Positions 29,815 through 38,325 of a stretch of 64,000 bases of DNA are shown in pieces. Below the pieces are notes generated by a model, which saw only the letters and a list, made by a program, of their open reading frames with translations, had not been told where the DNA came from and made no database searches. The position numbers were made by a program, and so were the translations under genes. Source of the DNA: Naegleria lovaniensis (lineage: Eukaryota > Heterolobosea > Eutetramitea > Acrasida > Naegleriidae); contig NW_025407824.1 in the NCBI RefSeq assembly GCF_003324165.1, positions 915,605-979,604 of the forward strand. Direction: 5' to 3'. The first letter of the stretch is position 1. Each line of letters begins with the position of its first letter.

Positions 29815-31728
29815 ATGCAGCAACACCGCGATCAATTATCGGGCTGTCCATCATCAACGGCCTTTATAGATGGAAGGTTTGAGGTTGCATCTTCCAACAC
29901 ATTTAATTCCATGTCCATGATCATACCAAATAACAGGACTTTGCGATCACCACTACCTACTCTCTCGGAATATGAAGATCCTTTTATTATACATGATCCC
30001 AACGCATGTTGGTGCTCGGGATGTAAAAGAAAAATTGAAATAGGCTCTGTAATTTTATTATGTTTAAATTGTCCTTTTGGTCGACATATACACAAATCAC
30101 GAAATATGGAAGTAAATGACATGACCACAAGCTGCTGTAGTAGTAGCAATATTAGTCAATCATCAATGGATGGAAATTCTCAAAATTCAAATATCAACTC
30201 CAATAATAATACAAAAGGGTACATGTTATGCAACAAGTGTGGAAAGGACTTTTCAAAGCATCATCTTAAAAAAGGTCATTGTTTTGTGACCATGTTGAAT
30301 AGAAGATTTAGTTACGAAGCTCTATTAGAAAGTGCACGATTTGATACATTATCAAGCAAGATTAGTTCAAAGTGTATTTCAAAGAATGGTGTTTTAGTGG
30401 TGGATGGTTTTTGTAAAGTTGAGTCAAGTCATATCAAGTCCAATTGTTGGTTATTCACAAAACCAAAAGAATTATTTGCAGATGAGGAGATTCAAATATT
30501 TAATGATAAAGTAATTCATAGAAGAGTGACATGTGATGGTTGTGAATGTACAATTCATGGAACAAGATACTGTTGTTTAAATTGCGCTGACTTTGATTTG
30601 TGTAGTAATTGTATGAAACAGCATTTACATCATGGTCGAAGCAGCATGTTGGGAACAGATACGTCCATAGATCGATCCACAATGACCGTACAGAATATTG
30701 CTAACACTGAGGCAGCCACAGCAGTTTCACACAATCCGAATCATGTTTTTTTACAAACATTGCTTCCACTATTGAACAGACCTCAACAGCTTTCTAAATG
30801 TATTTTTTTGGATGGCCTTAGTGAGAATGAAACTGGAACTAGCTATATGAATAACAGCGTCAATCATGGTAACAGCAGCCTGACGTGGAATAGCTCTTCA
30901 CCAACTGACTTCAATAATTCCCATAATTACGAGCAACAGCAGTCATCCATGCAACAACACATGGTGATTCACACTACAAACTCACCACAAACTCTTGGAA
31001 ATAACACTACATCTGGTTTGATTGACCTCACGCAATCGAACCCAAATATTACAATCATTCCATACAATTCGAATATATTTGACTTGCTCTATGAAATTGA
31101 ATGTCTGAGCTTTTCCAAAGCATACAATAGGGAGTTATTATTGCAATTATTGAATTTATCACTGTACAATTCTTTGGACAAACCTGTTGATTATTTTGCA
31201 TGGGTTGCCTTAGTGAATACTGAAATGGTACATGGTATTATTAGTACCAATGCACGTTCACACCACACAAAAAAACCTCAACAGTACGTTGCAGGATTTA
31301 TCATGTACAATGTGAATAAGGAAAAGGAGAGAGCTGAGATTTCATCCTTTGCAGTACATCCCTCTTTGAGAAGTCATGGAATTGGTCGTGAATTATTGCG
31401 CTACTCATTATCTCACATTCTTAATTATGAATGGTTGTGGTATGGCCAAAAAAAATCGTCGTTGAACTATTGTCTGCGAACAACAAGAAAATATTGTGCC
31501 TCCATCTCAATAGTCCAACCAAACCATCATCCTAGAGAGAGATTAAAGCAATTTTCCGAGCCAGCACTTTCTCTCTCCGACCTCAATCTTTTAAGTTTCC
31601 GTCTATTTGTACAAATCCTCAATTTTATATCCGACAAAAGGCCTCCTAATGAGGGTTGTCCAACAAAAGCCTCAGTCGGTAAGTGTTGTTTTCTCTGTGA
31701 GAGAATTCAGCAGAAAAAAATAGCCTAA
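29815..31728 (+). CDS. ZZ-type zinc-finger protein with C-terminal GNAT acetyltransferase domain (frameshift)
   Basis: Starts after AAAAA at 29815. Two Cys/His-rich modules are seen: residues ~65-155 (WCSGCKRKI, LCLNC, LCNKCGKDF, HHLKKGHC; diverged ZZ-like) and ~240-285 (VTCDGCECTIHGTRYCCLNC, DLCSNCMKQHLHH; clear ZZ). A disordered Asn/Ser/Gln linker leads to a GNAT fold from ~residue 420. Its acetyl-CoA motif is ISSFAVHPSLRSHGIGRELL, where SHGIGR matches the Q/RxxGxG/A loop. At the run of eight A (31448-31455) the plain frame goes astray. A ninth A gives QKKIVVELLSANNKKIL, the expected next strand and helix, ending at 31535. The uncorrected frame ends at 31728, and a GTAAGT near 31680 leaves the true end open. 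ZZ fingers commonly read histone H3 tails, so a chromatin acetyltransferase is plausible (inference). Confidence 0.75.
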   Translation: MQQHRDQLSGCPSSTAFIDGRFEVASSNTFNSMSMIIPNNRTLRSPLPTLSEYEDPFIIHDPNACWCSGCKRKIEIGSVILLCLNCPFGRHIHKSRNMEVNDMTTSCCSSSNISQSSMDGNSQNSNINSNNNTKGYMLCNKCGKDFSKHHLKKGHCFVTMLNRRFSYEALLESARFDTLSSKISSKCISKNGVLVVDGFCKVESSHIKSNCWLFTKPKELFADEEIQIFNDKVIHRRVTCDGCECTIHGTRYCCLNCADFDLCSNCMKQHLHHGRSSMLGTDTSIDRSTMTVQNIANTEAATAVSHNPNHVFLQTLLPLLNRPQQLSKCIFLDGLSENETGTSYMNNSVNHGNSSLTWNSSSPTDFNNSHNYEQQQSSMQQHMVIHTTNSPQTLGNNTTSGLIDLTQSNPNITIIPYNSNIFDLLYEIECLSFSKAYNRELLLQLLNLSLYNSLDKPVDYFAWVALVNTEMVHGIISTNARSHHTKKPQQYVAGFIMYNVNKEKERAEISSFAVHPSLRSHGIGRELLRYSLSHILNYEWLWYGQKKSSLNYCLRTTRKYCASISIVQPNHHPRERLKQFSEPALSLSDLNLLSFRLFVQILNFISDKRPPNEGCPTKASVGKCCFLCERIQQKKIA

Positions 31729-31798
31729 CAATTTTTTTTGTTGTTGTCATCATTTCTTTTTCATCGGGATCATCCGAACACATTGAATCATCATCAAA

Positions 31799-32918
31799 AT
31801 GAATAAGATTATTGAAAAGTTACTTTCGGGAGATTTAACAACCATTGGAGTAACAGCTTTTGCTATTGTTGCAATTTCAGTTTTGGTCAATAAGATTATG
31901 GGAAGCAGACCAACCAAACCAGTTGAAAAATCATCACCATCCACCACCACAACAACTAGTACACAAATGAAGAAGGAAGAGAGTGTCATCTCTGCCGAGG
32001 AATATAGACCATTCAAGCTCATTGAAAAGAAGAGTCTTACCGAAGGAGAGAACGTGAAATGCCCAGTCCGTCTCTTCAGATTTGAATTACCTGCAGGAAA
32101 GAGTTTGGGATTGCCTGTGGGTCAACACATTTCATTGAAGTATGTTTCAGTTTTATGATGATGATATTAATTTCTAAAATCATTAATTGCAAATATTGAA
32201 ATGAATGAATCATCCTTCGACACAACAAATTCGAATTTTTCACATGGCGGAATCCGAATATGACTACCGCTACATTTCCGAATGTGTGGTCACAATCACT
32301 TAATTTCAATTGTACTTTTCCATACATGACAATAGGGCCACCATCAATGGAGAGGAAGTTGCCAGAAGCTACACACCAACCTCTTCGAATGATGATAAGG
32401 GATTTTTCGATCTTGTGGTCAAGATTTATCCAAAGGGCCTAATGACTCAACACTTGGATACCATGAAAATTGGCGACACCATTTTGGTTAGTGGACCAAA
32501 GGGACGTTTCAATTATGAAAAGAACAAGTATAGCAAGTTGGGAATGATCGCTGGTGGTACCGGTATTACACCAATGCTTCAAGTTATTGAGGAAATTCTC
32601 AAGCATCCAGATGACAAGACTGAAATTGCTTTATTGTACGGCAACTTGACTGAACAAGATATCATTTTGCGTGATAGATTGGAGGAATTGGCCAGAAAAC
32701 ACCCACAATTTACCTTGTATCATGTTTTGAACGAACCTCCAACCAATTGGACTCAAGGAGTTGGTTTCATCACTCAAGAAATGATTGAAAAGTACTTGCC
32801 AACTGCAGGTGAAAAGATGAACGTGTTAATGTGTGGTCCTCCTCCAATGTTGGGAGCCATGAAGGGCCATTTGGAAAAGCTTGGCATGAAGCGTGGTGAA
32901 CATTACTTCTCTTTCTAA
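31799..32918 (+). CDS. NADH-cytochrome b5 reductase
   Basis: Two exons, 31799-32139 and 32336-32918, 307 aa, joined by GTATGT...ATAG so that ISLK reads on into ATINGEEVARSYTP. An N-terminal hydrophobic helix (IGVTAFAIVAISVLV) anchors it, most likely in ER or outer mitochondrial membrane. The FAD-binding RSYTP, the NAD-binding GGTGITPM and the CGPPPM motif, followed by the terminal HYFSF, are the full signature of the family. It transfers electrons from NADH to cytochrome b5 for lipid desaturation and related reactions (family knowledge). The C-terminal Phe fits the conserved end of these enzymes. No sign of disruption. Confidence 0.95.
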
Positions 32919-33084
32919 GGTGACTGATACTTGTATGTACATGAAAAAATATTAAATACTTTTTGAACAACTAAATTTAATTATACTCTTAACAACATGT
33001 TTTAATGTAACCGTTACTTCTTTTTGGGCCCTTTCTGCCTTCAGCAAACAATTGGAGAGAAGACAGGATTAACAGTTAATGATT

Positions 33085-34087
33085 TTATTGCATCAATTTA
33101 GAAATCGCTTGTTTTGGAAGAATTCTTTCCAATGGATTCAATTTAAGCATGTTTGCAACGAGCTCAACAAATTCAGTAGAGTATGGACTGGGTTGTGGAA
33201 TTTTCATCAAAATAAATTTTTCAATGTCGTTTCCTCCCATTTCATAATATTGAGACAATACAGTGGTCGTGTTCATGGACATTAATTGAAATAAGGTCAC
33301 TCCCAATGCAAACATATCACTTCCAACAGAGAATGATTTGTTTTCTTTGTATTGTCGTTGTTGGAAATTCGTATGTAGTAATTCTGGAGCCATGAACAAC
33401 AGAGTTCCAACCTGAGAGCCATTAGTAGAAATCAAATCAATGGATTTCGAAAGACCAAAATCACCCAATGCCACTTGGATAGTCTCCTCTTTCACATCAA
33501 AATTTCTCACCAAAATGTTTCCAGGCTTAATATCACTAATCATAGGACTCAATTACGGTCTGACCATCCATCAAAAACACTTACCGATGTAAAATTCCAT
33601 ATTCACTAAACATCCAATCCAACGCTTCACAGACTTGTTTCGTTAATTGTCTCAATATATTTTCTGATAACCTAATTTTCTTATCAATGAAAAGCGACTT
33701 TAAACTTCCTTGCATCAGCTCCATTTCAATGCATACACGTGAAGTAATATTGGGAATGAATGCATCGTAAATTTGAACAATATTAACATGTTTCATTTTG
33801 GCCATAGTCAACGCTTCCTTAAATGCGTCATTTAGAGTTGAGGGATTGTCCACTTGGAGTTGTTTCAATGCTTTGCATTTTTTGGTTTTCAAATCCACCA
33901 CTCGATAGACATTTCCAAATCCTCCATTGTCTATAAACACAATCTGTTCATATTTGGTTTTCAAATACTTGTCTATGATCGAAAGCTCTCTGAAAGTTGG
34001 AGAAGAATTTAGAGTTTCTGTGCTCGTGGAAATATTTCCATCATTGGATTCAAAATTGCCTGGTGTTTGCGTATTCAACTCGCTCAT
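33085..34087 (-). CDS. Protein kinase domain
   Basis: Exons 34087-33585 and 33535-33085, 317 aa, joined by a 49-nt GTAAGT intron that restores HRDIKPGN. Kinase landmarks: Gly loop DNGGFGNVYRV, Lys in KALKQL, helix-C Glu in KEALTMAKMKHVNIVQ, catalytic HRDIKPGN, DFG as LGDFGLSKS, and APE as LLFMAPELL, so an active Ser/Thr kinase is expected. The ATG overlaps the stop of the upstream DUF4116/PB1 ORF as ATGA. Such overlap is not expected between two eukaryotic genes, so kinase and repeats may be one protein joined by a short intron or a lost base. If separate, the kinase has a ~45-residue Ser/Thr-rich leader. Confidence 0.88.
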
Positions 34088-35985
34088 TGATAAAGACGAT
34101 GATGTTGAGATTTGACACTACACACATTCTTGGCCGAGTGAATTCCAAAGCTTGAGCCCGGAAGCATTGAGTGCTGTGATGAAAACGAGTGAATTGTGTC
34201 TGATCGTTTCGTTTCATGGCTCTGGAATGATTGAGTACTTTCAGAGTAGTCCTTGGTGCTGTTGGAAGAACCTATTGAATGTTGTGACGACAATTTGTGA
34301 GATCGATTCGTAACATGAACTTTGATAAATTTGTTCTTGTTTTCAAGAGATGAATCTTGGAAGAGTGCGAGACAATCTTTCACATCATGGTCGTTCTTGA
34401 CATCCATATCCCCGAAAGTTGGATCAAAATAAGTCAAGGTCATTGCTTGGTCTTGTAATTGTATAAACGAATTCTTCACTTGTTCCATCAGAGACAAGAA
34501 TAAATTATTGCTGTCAATAGTCACTCTGCTCATTCTTGTCCCAAACTCATCTTCGAGTTTAATCACAAGTCGTTGGGAGATGTTGGATGGTTGGGGAGAC
34601 ATTGTTGTTGGTTGGGATATGCTCGACATTTGTTCAGGCAGTTTGGTTGGTTGTGGTTCGTGGAATAGCTTCTGGTTGAGCAAAGTGTATCGTTTTTCTT
34701 TGTCAACCTCTTGTGAACAAACTTGAATGCTCATGTCAATGATTCTGTCAACCTCATTCTTAAAGCTATCATCAATTGCTAAATCTTCCGAAATAAAATC
34801 ATTCAATTCTTGAGAAATGCGATGATGATTATTTTCTTTGGTTGACGCTAGGTTCAAAGTTACTTGTTTCACTGCTTCGAAAACAACATCTTTGTCTTTT
34901 TTCAATTCTTCTGCAGCATGTATAAGTGCAAAACCATTTTGTTTCACTGCTTCGAGAACAAGTATGTTGTCTTTCTTAAACCTTTCTGATGCATATTCAA
35001 GTGCTAAACCGTTTTGTTTCACTGCTTTGAAAATAATTTCTTTGTCTTTTTTAAACCTTTCTGCTGCATACTCGAGTGCAGTACCATCTTGGTTCACTGC
35101 TTCGAAAACAATTTCTCTGTCTTTTTTCAATTCTTCTGCAGCATACATAAGTGCAGAGCCATTTTGTTTCACTGCTTCGAGAACAATTTCTCTATCGTTT
35201 TTCAATTCTTCTACAGCATATCCAAGTGCAATACCATCTTGTTTCACTACTTCGAGGATAAATTGTTTGTCTTTTTTCAACTCTTCTGCAGCATACATAA
35301 GTGCATAACTATTTTGTTTCATTGCTTCGAGAACAATTTCTTTATCTTTTTTCAATTCTTCTGCAGCATATTCAAGTGCAGTACCATCTTGTTTCACTGC
35401 TTCGAAAACAATTTCTTTGTCTTTTTTCAACTCTTTTGCAGCATATTCAAGTGAAATACCATTTCGTTTCACTGCTTCGAAAACAATTTCTTTGTCTTTT
35501 TTTAATTCTTCTGCAGCATACCCCAGTGCAACACCATCTTGTTTCACTACTTCGAGGATAAATTGTTTGTCTTTTTTCAACTCTTCTGCAGCATATTCAA
35601 GTGCAGTACCATCTTGTTTCACTGCTTCGAAAACAATTTCTTTATCTTTTTTCAATTCTTCTGCAGCATATATGAGTGTAGAACTTTTTTGTTTGACCGC
35701 TTCGAGAATAAATTGCTTGTCTTTTTTCAACTCTTCTGCAGCATACTCAAGTGCAGACCCATTTTGTTTGACAGCTTCTAGAACAATTTCTTTGTCTTTT
35801 TTCAATTCTTCTGCAGCATGTATAAGTGTAGAACCATTTTGTTTCACTGCTTCGATAACAATTTCTTTGTTTTTTTTCAACTCTTCTGTGGCATATTTGA
35901 GTGTAGAACTTTTTTGTTTCGATTTCTCCAGGACCATTTGTTTGTTTTTTTTCCTAATTATAGAAAAATAATCTTTCCAACCCAT
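34084..35985 (-). CDS. DUF4116 tandem-repeat protein with PB1-like domain
   Basis: 633 aa from MGWKDYFSIIRKK (35985). Residues 36-360 are 13 full copies of a 25-residue unit of the form LKKDKEIVLEAVKQNGSALE + YAAEE, with a diverged copy before and a partial one after; this is the DUF4116 repeat, common in Naegleria and some giant viruses (family knowledge). Residues ~470-555 resemble a PB1 domain: RLVIKLEDEFGTRMSRV, then LTYFDPTFGDMDVKNDHDVK with the acidic OPCA-like cluster. A Ser/His-rich tail follows. PB1 domains pair with other PB1 domains and often sit next to kinases, which fits the kinase directly downstream. A single DUF4116-PB1-kinase protein of ~900 aa is possible through a short phase-matching intron (about 60 nt) around the junction. 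Confidence 0.8.
   Translation of the reverse strand: MGWKDYFSIIRKKNKQMVLEKSKQKSSTLKYATEELKKNKEIVIEAVKQNGSTLIHAAEELKKDKEIVLEAVKQNGSALEYAAEELKKDKQFILEAVKQKSSTLIYAAEELKKDKEIVFEAVKQDGTALEYAAEELKKDKQFILEVVKQDGVALGYAAEELKKDKEIVFEAVKRNGISLEYAAKELKKDKEIVFEAVKQDGTALEYAAEELKKDKEIVLEAMKQNSYALMYAAEELKKDKQFILEVVKQDGIALGYAVEELKNDREIVLEAVKQNGSALMYAAEELKKDREIVFEAVNQDGTALEYAAERFKKDKEIIFKAVKQNGLALEYASERFKKDNILVLEAVKQNGFALIHAAEELKKDKDVVFEAVKQVTLNLASTKENNHHRISQELNDFISEDLAIDDSFKNEVDRIIDMSIQVCSQEVDKEKRYTLLNQKLFHEPQPTKLPEQMSSISQPTTMSPQPSNISQRLVIKLEDEFGTRMSRVTIDSNNLFLSLMEQVKNSFIQLQDQAMTLTYFDPTFGDMDVKNDHDVKDCLALFQDSSLENKNKFIKVHVTNRSHKLSSQHSIGSSNSTKDYSESTQSFQSHETKRSDTIHSFSSQHSMLPGSSFGIHSAKNVCSVKSQHHRLYQ
34864..35955. 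repeat. 75-bp tandem repeat array (DUF4116 coding)
   Basis: About 14-15 units of 75 bp encoding the 25-residue repeats. Units of the types KEIVFEAVKQDGTALEYAAE and KQFILEVVKQDGxALGYA alternate, which suggests that larger blocks were duplicated. The regular, stop-free units also create long antisense open frames. Confidence 0.9.
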
Positions 35986-36398
35986 TTCGAGTTTTGGCAA
36001 GGGAAGATGTGGAGGTGATTTTTTGTTGTTGGTTATTTTCGAGAGAGATACTAGATGAAATATTGACAGGATCGATAAAATATATCGCTTGAAAACCTTA
36101 CTGCTAAAACAACAGTTTCGCGGTCATGATGCTGCAAGAAAGGACTGGCATAATTAAACTGGCCCTTCTGAAACAAATTTGGTTTGCTTGTCCTTGATGT
36201 ATTCATGGAAACCTAAGTAAAGGAATATCCGGTTCTGTAAAATAATAAGAGAATCAGGCATAGCAAGTGCTAACATTTGTTAACGAGTTCGGGATCTTTT
36301 AACGGGTGAATATGATGTGATAGCGCGGAGATGTGTGAATTTTTTTTAAGAGGAAACGGCATTGTAAAAAGTTCTAAATTCAAATTTACACAATTTAC
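35986..36398. other. Intergenic region, DUF4116 gene / PP2C gene
   Basis: About 410 bp between the 5' end of the repeat gene and the 3' end of the phosphatase gene. AT-rich; no ORF, repeat or RNA structure recognised. It should hold the promoter of the DUF4116 gene. Confidence 0.5.
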
Positions 36399-37274
36399 TT
36401 ATAATTTGATAATAATTATTGAAATATTGTCTGTAGAGCCGAGAGAAAGGGATCTCTTCAAAATGAATTCAGCTAATTGTTGACAGTTCATTGTGTTGGC
36501 ATTTTCATGAATCAAATTGACGCAGTCTTGGTCTGAAATTACATCCCAAACTCCATCACACGCCAAAATGAGATAATCGTATTCATTCTCAGTCAAATCA
36601 ACAAAGGAATGATAGGGCTCAGAAATGACCCATTCCTTCATGGCATGGTCTCCAAATGATCGAGTCACACTGAGAACACCATTCACACGATTATATGCCA
36701 CAAATCCATTCTTTGCCTTGATACGTTTCACTTCTCCTTCGTCACTGGCTTTGTGATCATAGGTAAGTCTTTCTGCAGTTCCATCCTTCTTTGAAATGAC
36801 GACACGAGCATCTCCACAATTGGCCACATAGAGGAAACGTTTCTTGGAACTTGGAAGCGGTCTCACATAGCACGTAATACTTGTAGCTCCATTGTATAAA
36901 ATTTCTTGAAGTTTAAGTTCTGCATCCATCCTGCTGTAAGCTTGGTTATAGACTTGAGTGACATCAATGAGCTCAGATTGCTGAGAGTTCTCCATATCGT
37001 TCAATTCTGATTCAAAAATGTTGTGGAATCTACTTTGTACAATATTGACAGCACCACGCCCACCATGACCATCATAGATTGCAAAAAACCCCTCACCCTC
37101 CTTTCCTCTGAATCTATCAATCATACAATGTCCATCTTCGTTGGTTCTTCTGTGTCGGGGATTCATGTCTTCAGCAAATCCAATATCTTGGAATGATGAA
37201 AATGGTGGTTTTGGTACTTGAAGAGTATTGGCATGATTAGATTGATTGCTTTCAATATCGTTTTCCAGAGACAT
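36399..37274 (-). CDS. PP2C-type protein phosphatase
   Basis: 291 aa, a minimal catalytic PP2C. Metal-binding and signature motifs are in order: RRTNEDGHC, FFAIYDGHGGRGAV (the PP2C signature with DGHGG), VANCGDARVVIS, VTRSFGDHAMK, LILACDGVWDV and GSTDNISIIIIKL with the late DN. It dephosphorylates Ser/Thr residues with Mn/Mg (family knowledge). The N-terminal ~35 residues before FAEDMNPRHRRTNEDG are variable. No targeting signal. The preceding minus-strand ORF (37544-38011) ends in a donor-like GTAAGT, but I found no acceptor joining it in phase to this gene. Confidence 0.95.
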   Translation of the reverse strand: MSLENDIESNQSNHANTLQVPKPPFSSFQDIGFAEDMNPRHRRTNEDGHCMIDRFRGKEGEGFFAIYDGHGGRGAVNIVQSRFHNIFESELNDMENSQQSELIDVTQVYNQAYSRMDAELKLQEILYNGATSITCYVRPLPSSKKRFLYVANCGDARVVISKKDGTAERLTYDHKASDEGEVKRIKAKNGFVAYNRVNGVLSVTRSFGDHAMKEWVISEPYHSFVDLTENEYDYLILACDGVWDVISDQDCVNLIHENANTMNCQQLAEFILKRSLSLGSTDNISIIIIKL

Positions 37275-37543
37275 GGTCGAGTGTTGTTTGCTTGTCGCGA
37301 CTTGTGAATCAAATTCCGTTATTAGATTAAAATTCTTCTTCTACTCCAATATTTATAATATCAACACGAATTTTTGTATACACGTGGATTGTCAATACCA
37401 ATCAATAGATTAATTGATTTCGTTTCAATAACAAAAGGGATCAACACACAGCAGCCAAGTAAAAAGCCGTGGTTATGAACGAGATGATAAATATTTTTTT
37501 CGTGATGATTTTGTTAAACAAAAAAGAGATCATCCAGCAATTT

Positions 37544-38011
37544 TCACCAAACAAAAAGTTCATACGAATGATGAATTTCCGACATGAAAAAGCATACACG
37601 ACAATTTTTGGAAGAGGTCGATGAATCCAAAATATAAATATTCACGTATGTACTTACAGTTGTGTGTGGTACATCATCGAGATTTTGAGCTACGAATTGT
37701 GAGAGTGGAATTCCTTTCGTTGTTTGGGAGTGATTTGATGGGTTATTGCTGTTGTTATTATTAATCGTTGTTGTTGTTGTTGAGGAGGAGGATGACCCTC
37801 TAGGACGTTGTTTTTGTTGCCCATGAACCGTCAAATGATCTGATTGTGGTGGCGATGATGGTATTTGAGCACTGGTTGTTGAACTACTGAGAAATCCGAA
37901 GGAAGTAGGAGTTCTAGGCTCCTCTTCGGTATCATCGGGAAGATCATCAGTGTTGAAAATTCGCTTAGAGTCCATCGATTTGGACGAGAAGAAGGATCGA
38001 AATGTGGGCAT
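37544..38011 (-). CDS. Low-complexity hypothetical protein or 5' exon
   Basis: 155-aa ORF starting MPTFRSFFSSKSMDSK, rich in Ser, Thr, Pro and Asn. After PLSQFVAQNLDDVPHTT a GTAAGT donor occurs (about 37657) and the remaining ~35 residues do not look coding, so the true protein probably continues in an exon I could not place. It could be a leader exon of the PP2C gene 270 bp downstream or a short separate gene. No domain recognised. Confidence 0.4.
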   Translation of the reverse strand: MPTFRSFFSSKSMDSKRIFNTDDLPDDTEEEPRTPTSFGFLSSSTTSAQIPSSPPQSDHLTVHGQQKQRPRGSSSSSTTTTTINNNNSNNPSNHSQTTKGIPLSQFVAQNLDDVPHTTVSTYVNIYILDSSTSSKNCRVCFFMSEIHHSYELFVW

Positions 38012-38325
38012 TCTTTTGTTTCAGATGATGTTGATGAATAGTATTTAGAGCGGTTTTTACTAAAGTGTGAATGTGCACCAAACTTATCTCCGATAAATAT
38101 TGAAATACGAGGATGATGGTCCTTTATGAAAATAATACAGAGGGCTGTAATTTTTTACGGTGTTATGTTGTTCTCACAGTAAGTTGCTTGTTTTGATGGA
38201 GGCGACTTGGTAACCTCAACCTGGCAATGTTCGTCAAAGTGGCACGAAATGTGCTTTTTTTATTATTAAGGAAAGTTTTAGAAATGTCGTGTGAGTCATG
38301 CGTGATTTTCACTTGAGCATTCTTG
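38012..38325. other. Intergenic region before the kinesin 3' end
   Basis: About 310 bp, AT-rich, without ORF or repeat of note. It should contain the promoter of the 38011 ORF and the 3' UTR of the kinesin. Confidence 0.5.

Noticed and set aside
34864-35955. CRISPR-like periodic array
   Set aside because: The units are contiguous 75-bp coding repeats with no unique spacers and no cas genes, in a eukaryotic genome.
34838-35971. Long plus-strand open frames opposite the DUF4116 repeats
   Set aside because: They mirror the 75-bp repeats. The sense strand encodes regular helical repeats and a following PB1 domain, whereas the antisense products are Phe/Cys/Ser-rich copies of one unit.
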